Source of the DNA: Terrabacter sp. 28
Lineage (GTDB): Bacteria; Actinomycetota; Actinomycetes; Actinomycetales; Dermatophilaceae
DNA: 64,000 nt
Direction of reading: 5' to 3'
NCBI GenBank assembly: GCA_000955875.1
Contig: JYOE01000003.1
Coordinates: 62,001 to 126,000 of the forward strand
The notes under the pieces were generated by a model that saw only the letters and a program-made list of their open reading frames with translations, searched no databases and was not told the origin of the DNA. Both the position numbers and the translations under genes were made by a program. Positions 21,351 to 30,100 of the stretch are shown one piece after another. The first letter of the stretch is position 1. Each line of letters begins with the position of its first letter.

Positions 21351-21588
21351 GGTGGGCTCCTGAGGGGCAAGAGTTACGTATGTGATTGGTGTTGCCGGTG
21401 GAGGGAGTAACGCCTCAAAGGGTACAACCGATGTAACCCGCTCAATGCCAACCTTCCGGGCCTTGGACGTGATTCCACCCAAAGTGGAGGAACAGGCGCT
21501 CACCCCCCTGCGCTGCGGTTCACCATTACGCTGCGAGCACCGGGAGACTCCCGGGCGGAAGACGTCGACGTCCTGGTGGAGGAGCCCG

Positions 21589-22401
21589 ATGTACACCCCC
21601 AAGCTGAGCTCACGACTCGCGGTCGAGGCCCTCGGGACGTTCTGGCTGGTCTTCATCGGCTGCGGCTCGGCGATCTTCAACGCGAAGTTCGCAGTCCAAG
21701 GCCTCAGCGGGCAGCCGGTCCAGCTCGGCATCGGGCACCTGGGCGTCGCGATCGCCTTCGGACTCGCGGTCACGACCATGGCGTATGCCGTCGGGCACGT
21801 CTCCGGCGCGCACTTCAACCCCGCAGTGACCATCGGCATCGCCATCGCGAAGCGCTTCGAGTGGCGTGAGGTGCCCGCGTATGTCGGCGCCCAGCTCGTA
21901 GGCGGCCTCCTCGCCGGTGGCGCGCTCGCCGGCCTCGTGTCCTCGAAAGGCTTGCCGACGACCGGCAACCTGGCCGCCAACGGCTACGGCAGCCACTCCC
22001 CTGGCGGCTTCGGCCTCGGCGGCGTGCTCGTCGTCGAGGCGCTCGTGACCGCCTTCTTCGTCTACATCATCCTGGGCGCGACCAAGGACGACGCACCGAA
22101 GGGCTTCGCGCCGCTCGCCATCGGCTTCGGACTGCTGCTGGCCCACCTGGTCGCCATCCCGATCAGCAACGCCTCGATCAACCCGGCCCGCTCCACCGCC
22201 GTCGCCTTCTTCAACGGGAACGGCGCCGTCGGCCAGCTGTGGGTGTTCTGGGTGGCTCCGATCGTCGGCGGCCTCATCGCCGGCACGACCTACGCGTGGA
22301 TCACGGGCGAGCAGCGAGAGCACCTCGACATCAGCGGTTCCACCGACACTGTCTCCAACGCCGCCGTCGACGACCAGGGACGCCCGATCCTCGACGACTG
22401 A
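21589..22401 (+). CDS. aqpZ: Aquaporin Z family water channel
   Basis: A 270-residue MIP channel with six membrane helices and two half-helix NPA motifs: S-G-A-H-F-N-P-A-V at 73-81 and A-S-I-N-P-A-R-S at 195-202. The Arg after the second NPA, a His in helix 5 (L-A-H-L-V, about 186) and small selectivity residues indicate a water-selective aquaporin rather than a glycerol facilitator. ATG at 21589 sits behind GGTGGAGGAG (21575-21584). The acidic C-terminal tail is cytoplasmic. It is divergent from the dehydratase and convergent with the DUF1501 gene, 8 bp between stops. Confidence 0.95.
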   Translation: MYTPKLSSRLAVEALGTFWLVFIGCGSAIFNAKFAVQGLSGQPVQLGIGHLGVAIAFGLAVTTMAYAVGHVSGAHFNPAVTIGIAIAKRFEWREVPAYVGAQLVGGLLAGGALAGLVSSKGLPTTGNLAANGYGSHSPGGFGLGGVLVVEALVTAFFVYIILGATKDDAPKGFAPLAIGFGLLLAHLVAIPISNASINPARSTAVAFFNGNGAVGQLWVFWVAPIVGGLIAGTTYAWITGEQREHLDISGSTDTVSNAAVDDQGRPILDD

Positions 22402-22409
22402 ATCGACGC

Positions 22410-23726
22410 TCAGACCTTTGCCGCGAACATCCCGAGCCGGCCGGTCGCGAGCCCCGGGAACACAGTGGTGGACGAGAGCTTTGCGCGCTGCTCGAGGGCT
22501 TCCGCGAGGACGGTGCGGTAGTCGGTCGTGCCGGCGAGGTCACCGTCGACGAGGTTGGCCGTCGCCAGCCCCGGCCAGCGACCGTATACCCTGCCGCCGC
22601 GCACGCCCCTACCCATGACGAGGGACACGTTGCCGTGCCCATGGTCCAGGCCGCCTGAGGCGTTCTCCGCGACACGGCGCCCGAACTCGCTCAGCGTCAC
22701 GAGCGTGACGTCAGCCATCTTGGGCCCGAGATCCTGGTTGAAGGCGCCGAGGGCCTGGCCGAGCTCGGTCAGCTGCCGGAACATCCAGCCGGAATCGCTC
22801 GCGCCGAGGCCCGTGTGCATGTCCCAGTTGCCGACGTCGATCGTGGCCGCACGCAGCCCGATGCCGGCCTTGATGAGCCTCGCCAGATCACGCAGCGCGT
22901 CGCCGACCGCTCCCTTGGGGTAGACGGCGCCATTGGCCGGCACATAGCCCGCCGCCTTCAGGCCGGACATCGTGGAGACAGCCGCCATGGCAGCCTTCGC
23001 GGGAGCCGCAAGGGCGGGTGCCGCACCGGCATACAGGGCGTTCATGGCCGTGGCCCATCGAGCCTCCTCGGTGGCAGTGCCGGCACCCGAGAGCACGAAG
23101 CTGTCGACGGACCGCACTGCCAGTTCCGGGCTGGGCCCGATCATCGACGGCGGGGTCGTCGCGGCGCCGACGGCTGTCGAGCCGAAGGTGGAGACGGGGC
23201 CGGTGAGGCCGATCATCCGGTCGAGCCAGCCGGTGCGGATGGTGGAGCCGGGTGCAGCGTTCTCCATCGTGGCCATCGCCTCGAAGTGCGAACGCGTGGG
23301 GTTCACCTGACCGACGGCGTGCACGGCGGCGAGGCCGCCTGAGTCCCAGATCGGCTTGAGCGGAGCGAGCGCCGGGTGGAGCCCGAACATCGCATCGAGC
23401 TTGATGGCACGTGACGCCGGGATCGCGATCGAGGGCCTGGCGGCGAAGTACGCCGGGTCACCGACCGGCGCCACGGCAGACAGGCCGTCGAAGCCACCTC
23501 GCAGGCTCAGGACCACGATGGTGTCGCCCGTGTACGAGTCGGCGGCGAAGGCGAGCTGCGTCGCCGCGCTCGGGCCGGCGACGCCGACCACGGCTCCGAG
23601 CGCTCCGAGAGCCCCGGCGCCCGCGAGCAGAGTGCGCCGCGACACCATCGACGCTGCGGCCTGCCCCTGCGGGCAGCTGCATTCCGGCACGCCGGTGCCG
23701 GCGGCTGGGATGAACGAAGTGGTCAT
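22410..23726 (-). CDS. Tat-exported DUF1501 family protein
   Basis: A 438-residue protein of the DUF1501 family (alkaline-phosphatase-like fold). The Tat signal S-R-R-T-L-L-A-G-A-G-A-L-G at 29-41 is preceded by a Cys-rich N-tail. V-V-L-S-L-R-G-G-F-D-G-L-S near residue 80, H-F-E-A-M-A-T-M-E-N and N-W-D-M-H-T near 310 are DUF1501 hallmarks. ATG at 23726 with GAGGAC upstream lies 8 nt after the DUF1800 stop. DUF1501 and DUF1800 genes are almost always paired; the pair is exported, but its biochemical role is unknown. Confidence 0.9.
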   Translation of the reverse strand: MTTSFIPAAGTGVPECSCPQGQAAASMVSRRTLLAGAGALGALGAVVGVAGPSAATQLAFAADSYTGDTIVVLSLRGGFDGLSAVAPVGDPAYFAARPSIAIPASRAIKLDAMFGLHPALAPLKPIWDSGGLAAVHAVGQVNPTRSHFEAMATMENAAPGSTIRTGWLDRMIGLTGPVSTFGSTAVGAATTPPSMIGPSPELAVRSVDSFVLSGAGTATEEARWATAMNALYAGAAPALAAPAKAAMAAVSTMSGLKAAGYVPANGAVYPKGAVGDALRDLARLIKAGIGLRAATIDVGNWDMHTGLGASDSGWMFRQLTELGQALGAFNQDLGPKMADVTLVTLSEFGRRVAENASGGLDHGHGNVSLVMGRGVRGGRVYGRWPGLATANLVDGDLAGTTDYRTVLAEALEQRAKLSSTTVFPGLATGRLGMFAAKV

Positions 23727-23734
23727 GGTGGTCC

Positions 23735-25297
23735 TCAACGGGTCGCGAAGTTCGGGGAGTCGAGCATGAGCGCCACGAGGTAGGGCAGACGCCAGGTCAC
23801 CGCGGCCGCCCCTGCCTTGAGCGCGTCGGTGGGCGCATGGTCGACGAAACGGCAGATGGCGTCGCGCTGGGTCGTGCTCAGCGTGATGAGCAGCTTCGCG
23901 GCGAGCGCGTCGACGAGCGCGGCATACGTCGTCGGGAGAGGCGACGGGACCCACGTCGTGAGGTCGGGGCGCGCCATCGTTTTCAAGGACCAGTTGCCGG
24001 TCAGCCCGAGGTGGAAGTTCCAGCGGTTGACCATCCCGGAAGCACCACCCCAGGCGGCGGCCACGTCGGGGTAGCCGTTCGGCGCCGGCCATCCCATCGG
24101 AGCCTGGCCGAAGGTCCCGGTCAGCCACAGGAGACTCCGCAGCTCGCTCTGCCCGGGAGCCGGAACAGGCTCTGGCGTGAGCCCCATGATCCGGACGCTG
24201 GCGAGCGCATCCTCGTAGGGCGTCCTGACCTTCTGACCGATCGAGGCAGCGAACTCCGGCGACAGGAAGAGGACGCGCAGGACCGGCGCGATCGCGGTCC
24301 CGTTGGCCAGATAGGCCTGCGCCAATTTGCTGACGAGGGTCGCGGGCGGTGCGTCCGACACGTAGCGGATGGCCAGCTTGGTTGCGATCCGGTTGGCCGT
24401 GGCCGGATGGGTGGCGAGGTAGTTGAGGTAGGACGTCGCGACGGCGTCACCGCCCTCGGGAGAGGTGTTGGCGTGGGTCCAGCCCATCACCTTCACGGCC
24501 CCGACGAACCGTCGCTGCGGCTTGTAGGAGTACAGGCCCGACTCGGAGTCGACGCTCAAGCCGGTGAGGGCGAGCGCCGACTGCTTGACGTCGGCCTCCG
24601 TGTAGTTGCCGACGCCGACCGTGTGCAGCTCGAGCAGCTCGCGACCGTAGTTCTCGTTCGGAGCTTTCTTGTGGCTGTCGGAGTTGTCGAGCACCTTGAG
24701 CATCGACGGGTGCCGGGCGGCCGCGTTGAGCATGTCGGAGTACTTGCCGAGAGCGTGCTTGCGGATCACGTCCCGCTGGAACAGGTGCGCGCTGTCCCAC
24801 ACCTCGCTGCTCGGCACAGGGACGACGAGGTGGTTGGTCCAGAAGTCCACCGTGGTCTCGAAGACCTGCCGTCGCGAGAAGAGCGCTCGCGCGAGGTGGG
24901 CCTCGAGGAGGTCGTACATGACGTCCCACGAGCCGAACTGCGTGAGACGCTCGCGCACCTCCCAGGTCTTCCAGCCGAGTCTGGGCCAGCGCGACATCAT
25001 CGCGTCCATCGCCGTGTCCGGCACCTTGGTGAGTGGCGCGAGCTGGGCGTCGAGCCAGGCCGTGGTGCCGGCAGCGCGCACCTCGGCAAGCAGAGCGGGT
25101 GTCGGGCCGAAGGTCGCCCGCCGGAGGAGGTGCAGCACGGGATCGGACGTCGTCATCGCGACGGCCAGTGTCGGGGTCGTCGCCAAGGTGGCCGCGGACG
25201 CGGAGCTCGCTGCGGCGGACATCGCCAGGACGGTTCCGCCGCCGAGGCCCGTGAGCACGCGACGGCGCCCTGGCGCGGAGGCGGGGTGTGCGGTCAT
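23735..25297 (-). CDS. Tat-exported DUF1800 family protein
   Basis: A 520-residue DUF1800 protein. The Tat signal G-R-R-R-V-L-T-G-L-G-G-G (10-21) precedes a hydrophobic Ala-rich stretch. H-L-L-R-R-A-T-F-G-P-T, F-W-T-N-H-L-V-V near 160, N-E-N-Y-G-R-E-L-L-E-L-H-T-V-G near 215 and the W-P-x-P-N-G-Y-P segment near 410 are family signatures. Folded export by Tat suggests a cofactor or metal. It is the first gene of a two-gene operon with DUF1501; function unknown. The divergent satD start is 155 bp away. Confidence 0.9.
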   Translation of the reverse strand: MTAHPASAPGRRRVLTGLGGGTVLAMSAAASSASAATLATTPTLAVAMTTSDPVLHLLRRATFGPTPALLAEVRAAGTTAWLDAQLAPLTKVPDTAMDAMMSRWPRLGWKTWEVRERLTQFGSWDVMYDLLEAHLARALFSRRQVFETTVDFWTNHLVVPVPSSEVWDSAHLFQRDVIRKHALGKYSDMLNAAARHPSMLKVLDNSDSHKKAPNENYGRELLELHTVGVGNYTEADVKQSALALTGLSVDSESGLYSYKPQRRFVGAVKVMGWTHANTSPEGGDAVATSYLNYLATHPATANRIATKLAIRYVSDAPPATLVSKLAQAYLANGTAIAPVLRVLFLSPEFAASIGQKVRTPYEDALASVRIMGLTPEPVPAPGQSELRSLLWLTGTFGQAPMGWPAPNGYPDVAAAWGGASGMVNRWNFHLGLTGNWSLKTMARPDLTTWVPSPLPTTYAALVDALAAKLLITLSTTQRDAICRFVDHAPTDALKAGAAAVTWRLPYLVALMLDSPNFATR

Positions 25298-25434
25298 GCC
25301 GAAGACGGTATGTAGTCGTTCGTGCTGTGACTCCGTTTTCGGACATTTAGGTCATTCAGCGCGCACCGCTGCGGACGCGTCGCCACAGGGCTTCATTCGT
25401 CCGATCTGAAGCAATCACGTCAAGAAACCAATAT

Positions 25435-25451
25435 TGAAGATATCCTCTTCA
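25435..25451. promoter_or_regulatory. Short dyad just upstream of satD
   Basis: TGAAGA (25435-25440) and TCTTCA (25446-25451) form an inverted repeat with a 5-nt centre, ending at the satD start codon (ATG 25453). It could be an operator for the HTH of SatD or simply a translational hairpin; no further support. Confidence 0.35.
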
Positions 25452-25452
25452 T

Positions 25453-26103
25453 ATGGCCGAGAAGAAGATGTCTCGTGGAGCGGTGGCGCTCATCGGGGAC
25501 ATCGTCGAGTCCCGGACCCACCGTGACCGGCAAGCACTGCACGACGCCGTCGAAGCCGCGCTGCAGCGTGCCAACACCGACGTGCCCGTCGACGACGCTG
25601 CCGTCATCACGCTGGGCGACGAGTTCCAGGGCGTCTACCCAACGCTGGGCGACGCGCTGCGGGCCAGCTTCCTCATCCGCGCCGAGCTGCACGGCACCGC
25701 CGACGTCCGCTTCGGCGTCGGTCGGGGTGCGGTCTCGACGCTCGATCCGGTCCGCGGCATCCACGACGGCCCCGCCTACTGGGCCGCCCGTGACGCCATC
25801 GTGCTCGCCGAGGAGAAGGCGGGGCGCGCGCAAACTCGAACGTCGCGGACGGCGTACCTCGCCCCCGACGAACCCCCCGAGCAGGTGGCGGCGGTGCAGG
25901 CCGCGCTCGACTGTCTGGACTTCATGGTTGGCTCGCTCTCGACCACCTCACGCCGGATCCTCGGAGGACTCATGCAGGGCCGCGCTCAGCACGACCTCGC
26001 CGCCGCCGTCGGCATCAGCCCGTCGGCGGTGTCGCAGCGCGTGCGCCGCGACGGCATCGGGGTCGCGCTCGAGGCCATGACGACGCTCGGCGGCCTGCCG
26101 TGA
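25453..26103 (+). CDS. SatD family protein with C-terminal helix-turn-helix
   Basis: A 216-residue SatD-family protein. The N-terminal half begins A-V-A-L-I-G-D-I-V-E-S-R (10-21) and contains I-T-L-G-D-E-F-Q-G-V-Y (51-61), the family signature. The C-terminal 60 residues form a sigma-70 region 4-like HTH (S-R-R-I-L-G-G-L-M-Q-G and I-S-P-S-A-V-S-Q-R-V-R-R). SatD is named for a stress-linked streptococcal operon, but its biochemical role is not settled. The stop overlaps the membrane-protein start (GTGA), forming the usual satD/membrane protein pair. ATG at 25453 follows a purine-rich AT-richer leader. Confidence 0.82.
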   Translation: MAEKKMSRGAVALIGDIVESRTHRDRQALHDAVEAALQRANTDVPVDDAAVITLGDEFQGVYPTLGDALRASFLIRAELHGTADVRFGVGRGAVSTLDPVRGIHDGPAYWAARDAIVLAEEKAGRAQTRTSRTAYLAPDEPPEQVAAVQAALDCLDFMVGSLSTTSRRILGGLMQGRAQHDLAAAVGISPSAVSQRVRRDGIGVALEAMTTLGGLP

Positions 26104-26957
26104 CGTGGCTGTCGATCGCCCTCGTCGGCATCGGGGTCGGCGACGTCATCCGGTCGACGTCGTGGCGGCCGGGTCGGGTCGTCGCGCACGTGATCGCGCC
26201 CGTCGCCATCGTGGCCCTCGGGCTGCTCGCCGGCATGAGCTCGTTGGCGGACTGGCTCGCACTGGCCTTCGCGGCGGCGGCGGGCGCCAGTTGGGCGGAG
26301 CTCTCGCGCCATACCCAGATGACCGGCCGGCGGGCCTTGGCCGGCCTCGCCTGCTTCGCTGTGATCGTCGTCGGGTTGCTCGCCTTCTCGGGTGCCGCCA
26401 GCCCGGCTGCCGGACCGCTCTCGACCTGGCTGCACTGGGCCGACCTGCCGGGCAACGGCTCCCTCGCCCCCGGGCGCGTGCTGCTGCTCGCGGGTCTCGC
26501 CTTCTTCAACGTCGCGACAGCCAACACCATCGTGCGGCTCGTGCTGCTCGCCATCGGCGCCCTGCGGCCCTCCGACGTCACCGATGCCAACACGGCCGCC
26601 GCGGCCGCCGCGTCGCGCGCAGGACAGCCCGCTCCCCCGACCACCGGCCAGCCCGCCGACCGCCTCAAGGGCGGCCGCCTGCTCGGGCCGATGGAGCGCC
26701 TCGTCATCCTCGGCCTCGGTCTAGCCGGCGAGTTCGGCGCAGCGGGGCTCGTCATCGCCGCCAAGGGTCTGCTCCGCTTCCCCGAGATCCAGGCCGCAGC
26801 CCGCGGCGCCAACGGCAACCCGGCCAACCCGACCGACCCGAGCGGTGCGGCATACCAAGGCGGCCCCGCCGGCATCGACGACGTCACCGAGTACTTCCTC
26901 GTCGGCAGCTTCGTCAGCTGGCTCATCGCGCTCGGCTCCCTCGCGCTGACCGCCTGA
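26100..26957 (+). CDS. Polytopic membrane protein coupled to satD
   Basis: A 285-residue protein with about six to seven hydrophobic segments: residues 1-15, 28-46, 50-62, 82-98, 124-150, 200-222 and 262-285. A soluble Ala/Pro-rich loop lies between residues 165 and 195. GTG at 26100 overlaps the satD stop by 4 nt, so the two are translationally coupled. SatD homologues are commonly followed by a DUF3307-like membrane protein; the layout fits, but I see no diagnostic motif. Function unknown. Confidence 0.7.
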   Translation: MTWLSIALVGIGVGDVIRSTSWRPGRVVAHVIAPVAIVALGLLAGMSSLADWLALAFAAAAGASWAELSRHTQMTGRRALAGLACFAVIVVGLLAFSGAASPAAGPLSTWLHWADLPGNGSLAPGRVLLLAGLAFFNVATANTIVRLVLLAIGALRPSDVTDANTAAAAAASRAGQPAPPTTGQPADRLKGGRLLGPMERLVILGLGLAGEFGAAGLVIAAKGLLRFPEIQAAARGANGNPANPTDPSGAAYQGGPAGIDDVTEYFLVGSFVSWLIALGSLALTA

Positions 26958-27143
26958 GCAGTTCGCCCCGGGAGAGCCGCGCGATTCCCCTGACGGAGAG
27001 ATGACGGCTTCATGACGAGCTGCTGACGCCGATCCGTGCTCAGCGACCGACATTTACCGAGAATTCGCTGTTCACCCGCGCTCGGCACGGCTGCTGGCTA
27101 CCTTCGAGGCAGGGGATCAACGTCACGCCTGGGGGGGATTCCA

Positions 27144-30100
27144 GTGACCATGTCGCTGCGCGCGCTGCCGTCCGACCGTTCACCGGTCTGGCACCGCCTA
27201 CTGCTTCTGCTGACCGTCGTCGCGCTGTTCGTCGGGCAGGGCGTCGCGGGCTCCGCTCCGGCGCGCGCCGCCCTCGCCGCCGGCGCGCCCACGGTCGCGA
27301 GCGCCCAGCCCGCCACCGGACAGCCCGCCGCCGCGCAGCCCGCGACCGCCTCGGGGCAGGTCAGCGCGGCCGACGGCCCCGTCGTTGGCGTCGTCGTCAA
27401 GGCGCTCGTCCACGGCTCCGCCGACTTCACGCCCGTCGCGACGGCGACGACCGGCTCCACCGGCTCGTGGTCGATGACCGGCCTGCCGCCCGGCGACTAC
27501 GACCTGCAGTTCGACGCCTCCGACACGGCCTACCTCTCGCAGTGGTGGTCTGGCGCGGCCAGCCGCGACACCGCCGGCATCCTCAGCGCGAGCGCCGGTG
27601 GCACGCTCCCCGGCCTCAACGCGACGCTGACCCGAGGCGCCACGGTTTCCGGTCGCGTCACCGACGGGGCCGGCTCACCGCTCGCCGACGTGCTTGTCAC
27701 CCCGCGCGAGAAGGCCGCCGGCGCCGTCACGAGCAGCGCCGTGACCACCGCCACCGACGGCACCTTCACGGTGCGCGGCCTCAGCGCCGGCACCTACACG
27801 CTCGCCTTCAGCGCCGCCGGCCGCGTGTCGTGGTCCTACGGCATGAAGGCGGCCACCGACGCCCCGACCTACTTCGCCGTGGCCGAGGGCGTCGCCGTGA
27901 CCGGCCGCTCGATGGCGCTCCCGGCCGGCAGCACCAGCACGCGCAGCCTCCTCGCCGCGGCGGTCGACACGACCGTCACGATGAGCGGCCACGTGTATGC
28001 CGGATCGACCGCGACCCCGCTGGAGGGCGCCCTCGTCGTGGCCGTGGCCGCCGACTCCGACGTCTTCTCGAGTGGGGTGCTCAACACGACGACCGACGCC
28101 GCCGGCGCCTGGACGATCGCTGGCCTGCCCGCCGACGTCTACACCGTGCACGTCCTCCCGCCGAGCGCGAGCCCCTACACCGAGCAGTGGTGGAACGGCG
28201 CGCAGACGCGGTCACGGGCCGCGTACGCCGTGCTACCCGGCGGCACCTCCCGCACCGCGATGGACGCCACCCTCGATCTCGCCGGTGCGATCTCCGGCCG
28301 CGTCACGACCTCGGACGGGTCGGCTGGTATCGCCGACGTCGTCGTCCAGGCCGCACCGGTCGGCACCGACACGTGGAGCTCGACCACGACCGACGTCGAC
28401 GGCAACTACACGCTGGGCGGCCTCGCCCCGGCGGCCTACGTGCTGCAGTTCGACGGACAGTTCCTCGGCTTCCAGACGCCCTGGTGGTCGAGCACCTCGC
28501 CGTCCGGCGTCGCCACCCGCGACGCCGCCACACCCATCACTGTCGGCGCCGGGGCCACGGTCAGCGGCCGCGACATCACGATGGCGCAAGCCGGGTCGAT
28601 CACCGGCACCGTCGTCGACCAGAGCGGCGCGCCCGTGGCCGACGCCCACGTCGACATCTGGTCGGCGGACCCCGCCGTCACCGACACCGCCTTCGCCGTC
28701 ACCGACATCGGCGGCAACTTCGACTCCATGGGCCTGCCCGCCGGGCACTACATCGTGCGCGTGACCCCGCCCGCCGGGTCCGGCCTCGCCACCCAGTACT
28801 ACGACACCGCCTTCTCCCCCACGACGGCCACGCCGTTCGAGGTCCTCGACGGCGTCACGGGTCGTGCCGACTTCACGCTCGTGCCCGGCGGCACGCTCTC
28901 CGGGAAGGTGCTGCGGCCGGACGGCACCCCGGTGCCGGGGACCGGCAACCTCATGGTGGCGCCGGCGTCCGACCCCACCTTCAAGGACTTCCACCCCATC
29001 GCCAACGACGGCACGTTCACCGTCAGCGAGCTCGGGCCGGGCGGCTACGTCGTGTCGGCCGTCGCCGACGGCACCGTGGTCACCTACTACGGCTCTGCCG
29101 GCTCGACGACCGACGTCGGCGCAGCTACCGCCGTGTCGCTCGCGGCCGGAGGCACCGTCCCGAACCTGTCCATCAGGCTCGCTGCCGGCGCCACGATGTC
29201 GGGCCGCGTCACCGAGGGAGGAGCCGCCGCCTCCGCCGGGCAGCTCTCCGTCATCGACGTCAGCACCGGTGCGCAGCTCGGCAGCGCCGACCTCGGCGGG
29301 GGCGCCAGCTACACGGTGAGCGGCCTGCCGGCAGGCACGTACGCCGTCCTGGCCACCGGCTCCACCGGCGCCACCCGCTGGTTCGGCGACACGACGACGT
29401 GGGCCGACTCCACCCTCGTGACGCTCTCGGGCGGAGCGACCCGCACCGGCATCGACATCGCGCTCCCCGCCGCCGGGGCCGGCTCCACGCCGACGAGCAC
29501 CGTGTCGGGACGCATCGTCCTGCCGCCAGGCGCCGCGACGACCGACTACAGCAACCTCAGCGTGAGCCTGGAGGACGCGGCCGGCCAGTCCTACACGACG
29601 TTCAGCATCAACGCCGACGGCACCTTCGACATCCTCGACGTGCCGGACGGGACGCTGAAGGTGCACCTGGCCGACTTCACCTCGGAGCTCGTCCTCCAGG
29701 CGCCGCTGACCGTCACGACACCGACCACCAGCCTCGAGGTGACGTCGGACGTGGGTGGCTCCGTCGTCGGCTCGCTCGTCAACGAGGCAGGCAAGCCGCT
29801 GCCCAACGTCGACGTCACCGCCTTCTACTCCCCCGGCGTCACGAGCTCGACCCTGTCGGGCGCCGACGGCACCTTCCGCATCGGCGGCCTGCTCGCCGGG
29901 GAGGTGCGCCTGCACCTCGGACCGGCCAGCCCGTATGCCGGCACGTGGGTCGGCGGCAGCCAGGCCCCGAGCAGCGGCACCGTCTACGACGTCGTGCTCG
30001 GCACGCCCACGAACGCCGGGCAGCTGACCGTGCCGCTCGGCGGGACCGTCGCGGGCACCGTCACGGCACCCGCCAACGCCCAGGGCACCGAGGTCACCAT

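Noticed and set aside
21351..21588. N-terminal extension of the WbpM-like protein to 21980
   Set aside because: It would run antisense through most of the aquaporin gene's start, which has a strong ribosome site and full family motifs.
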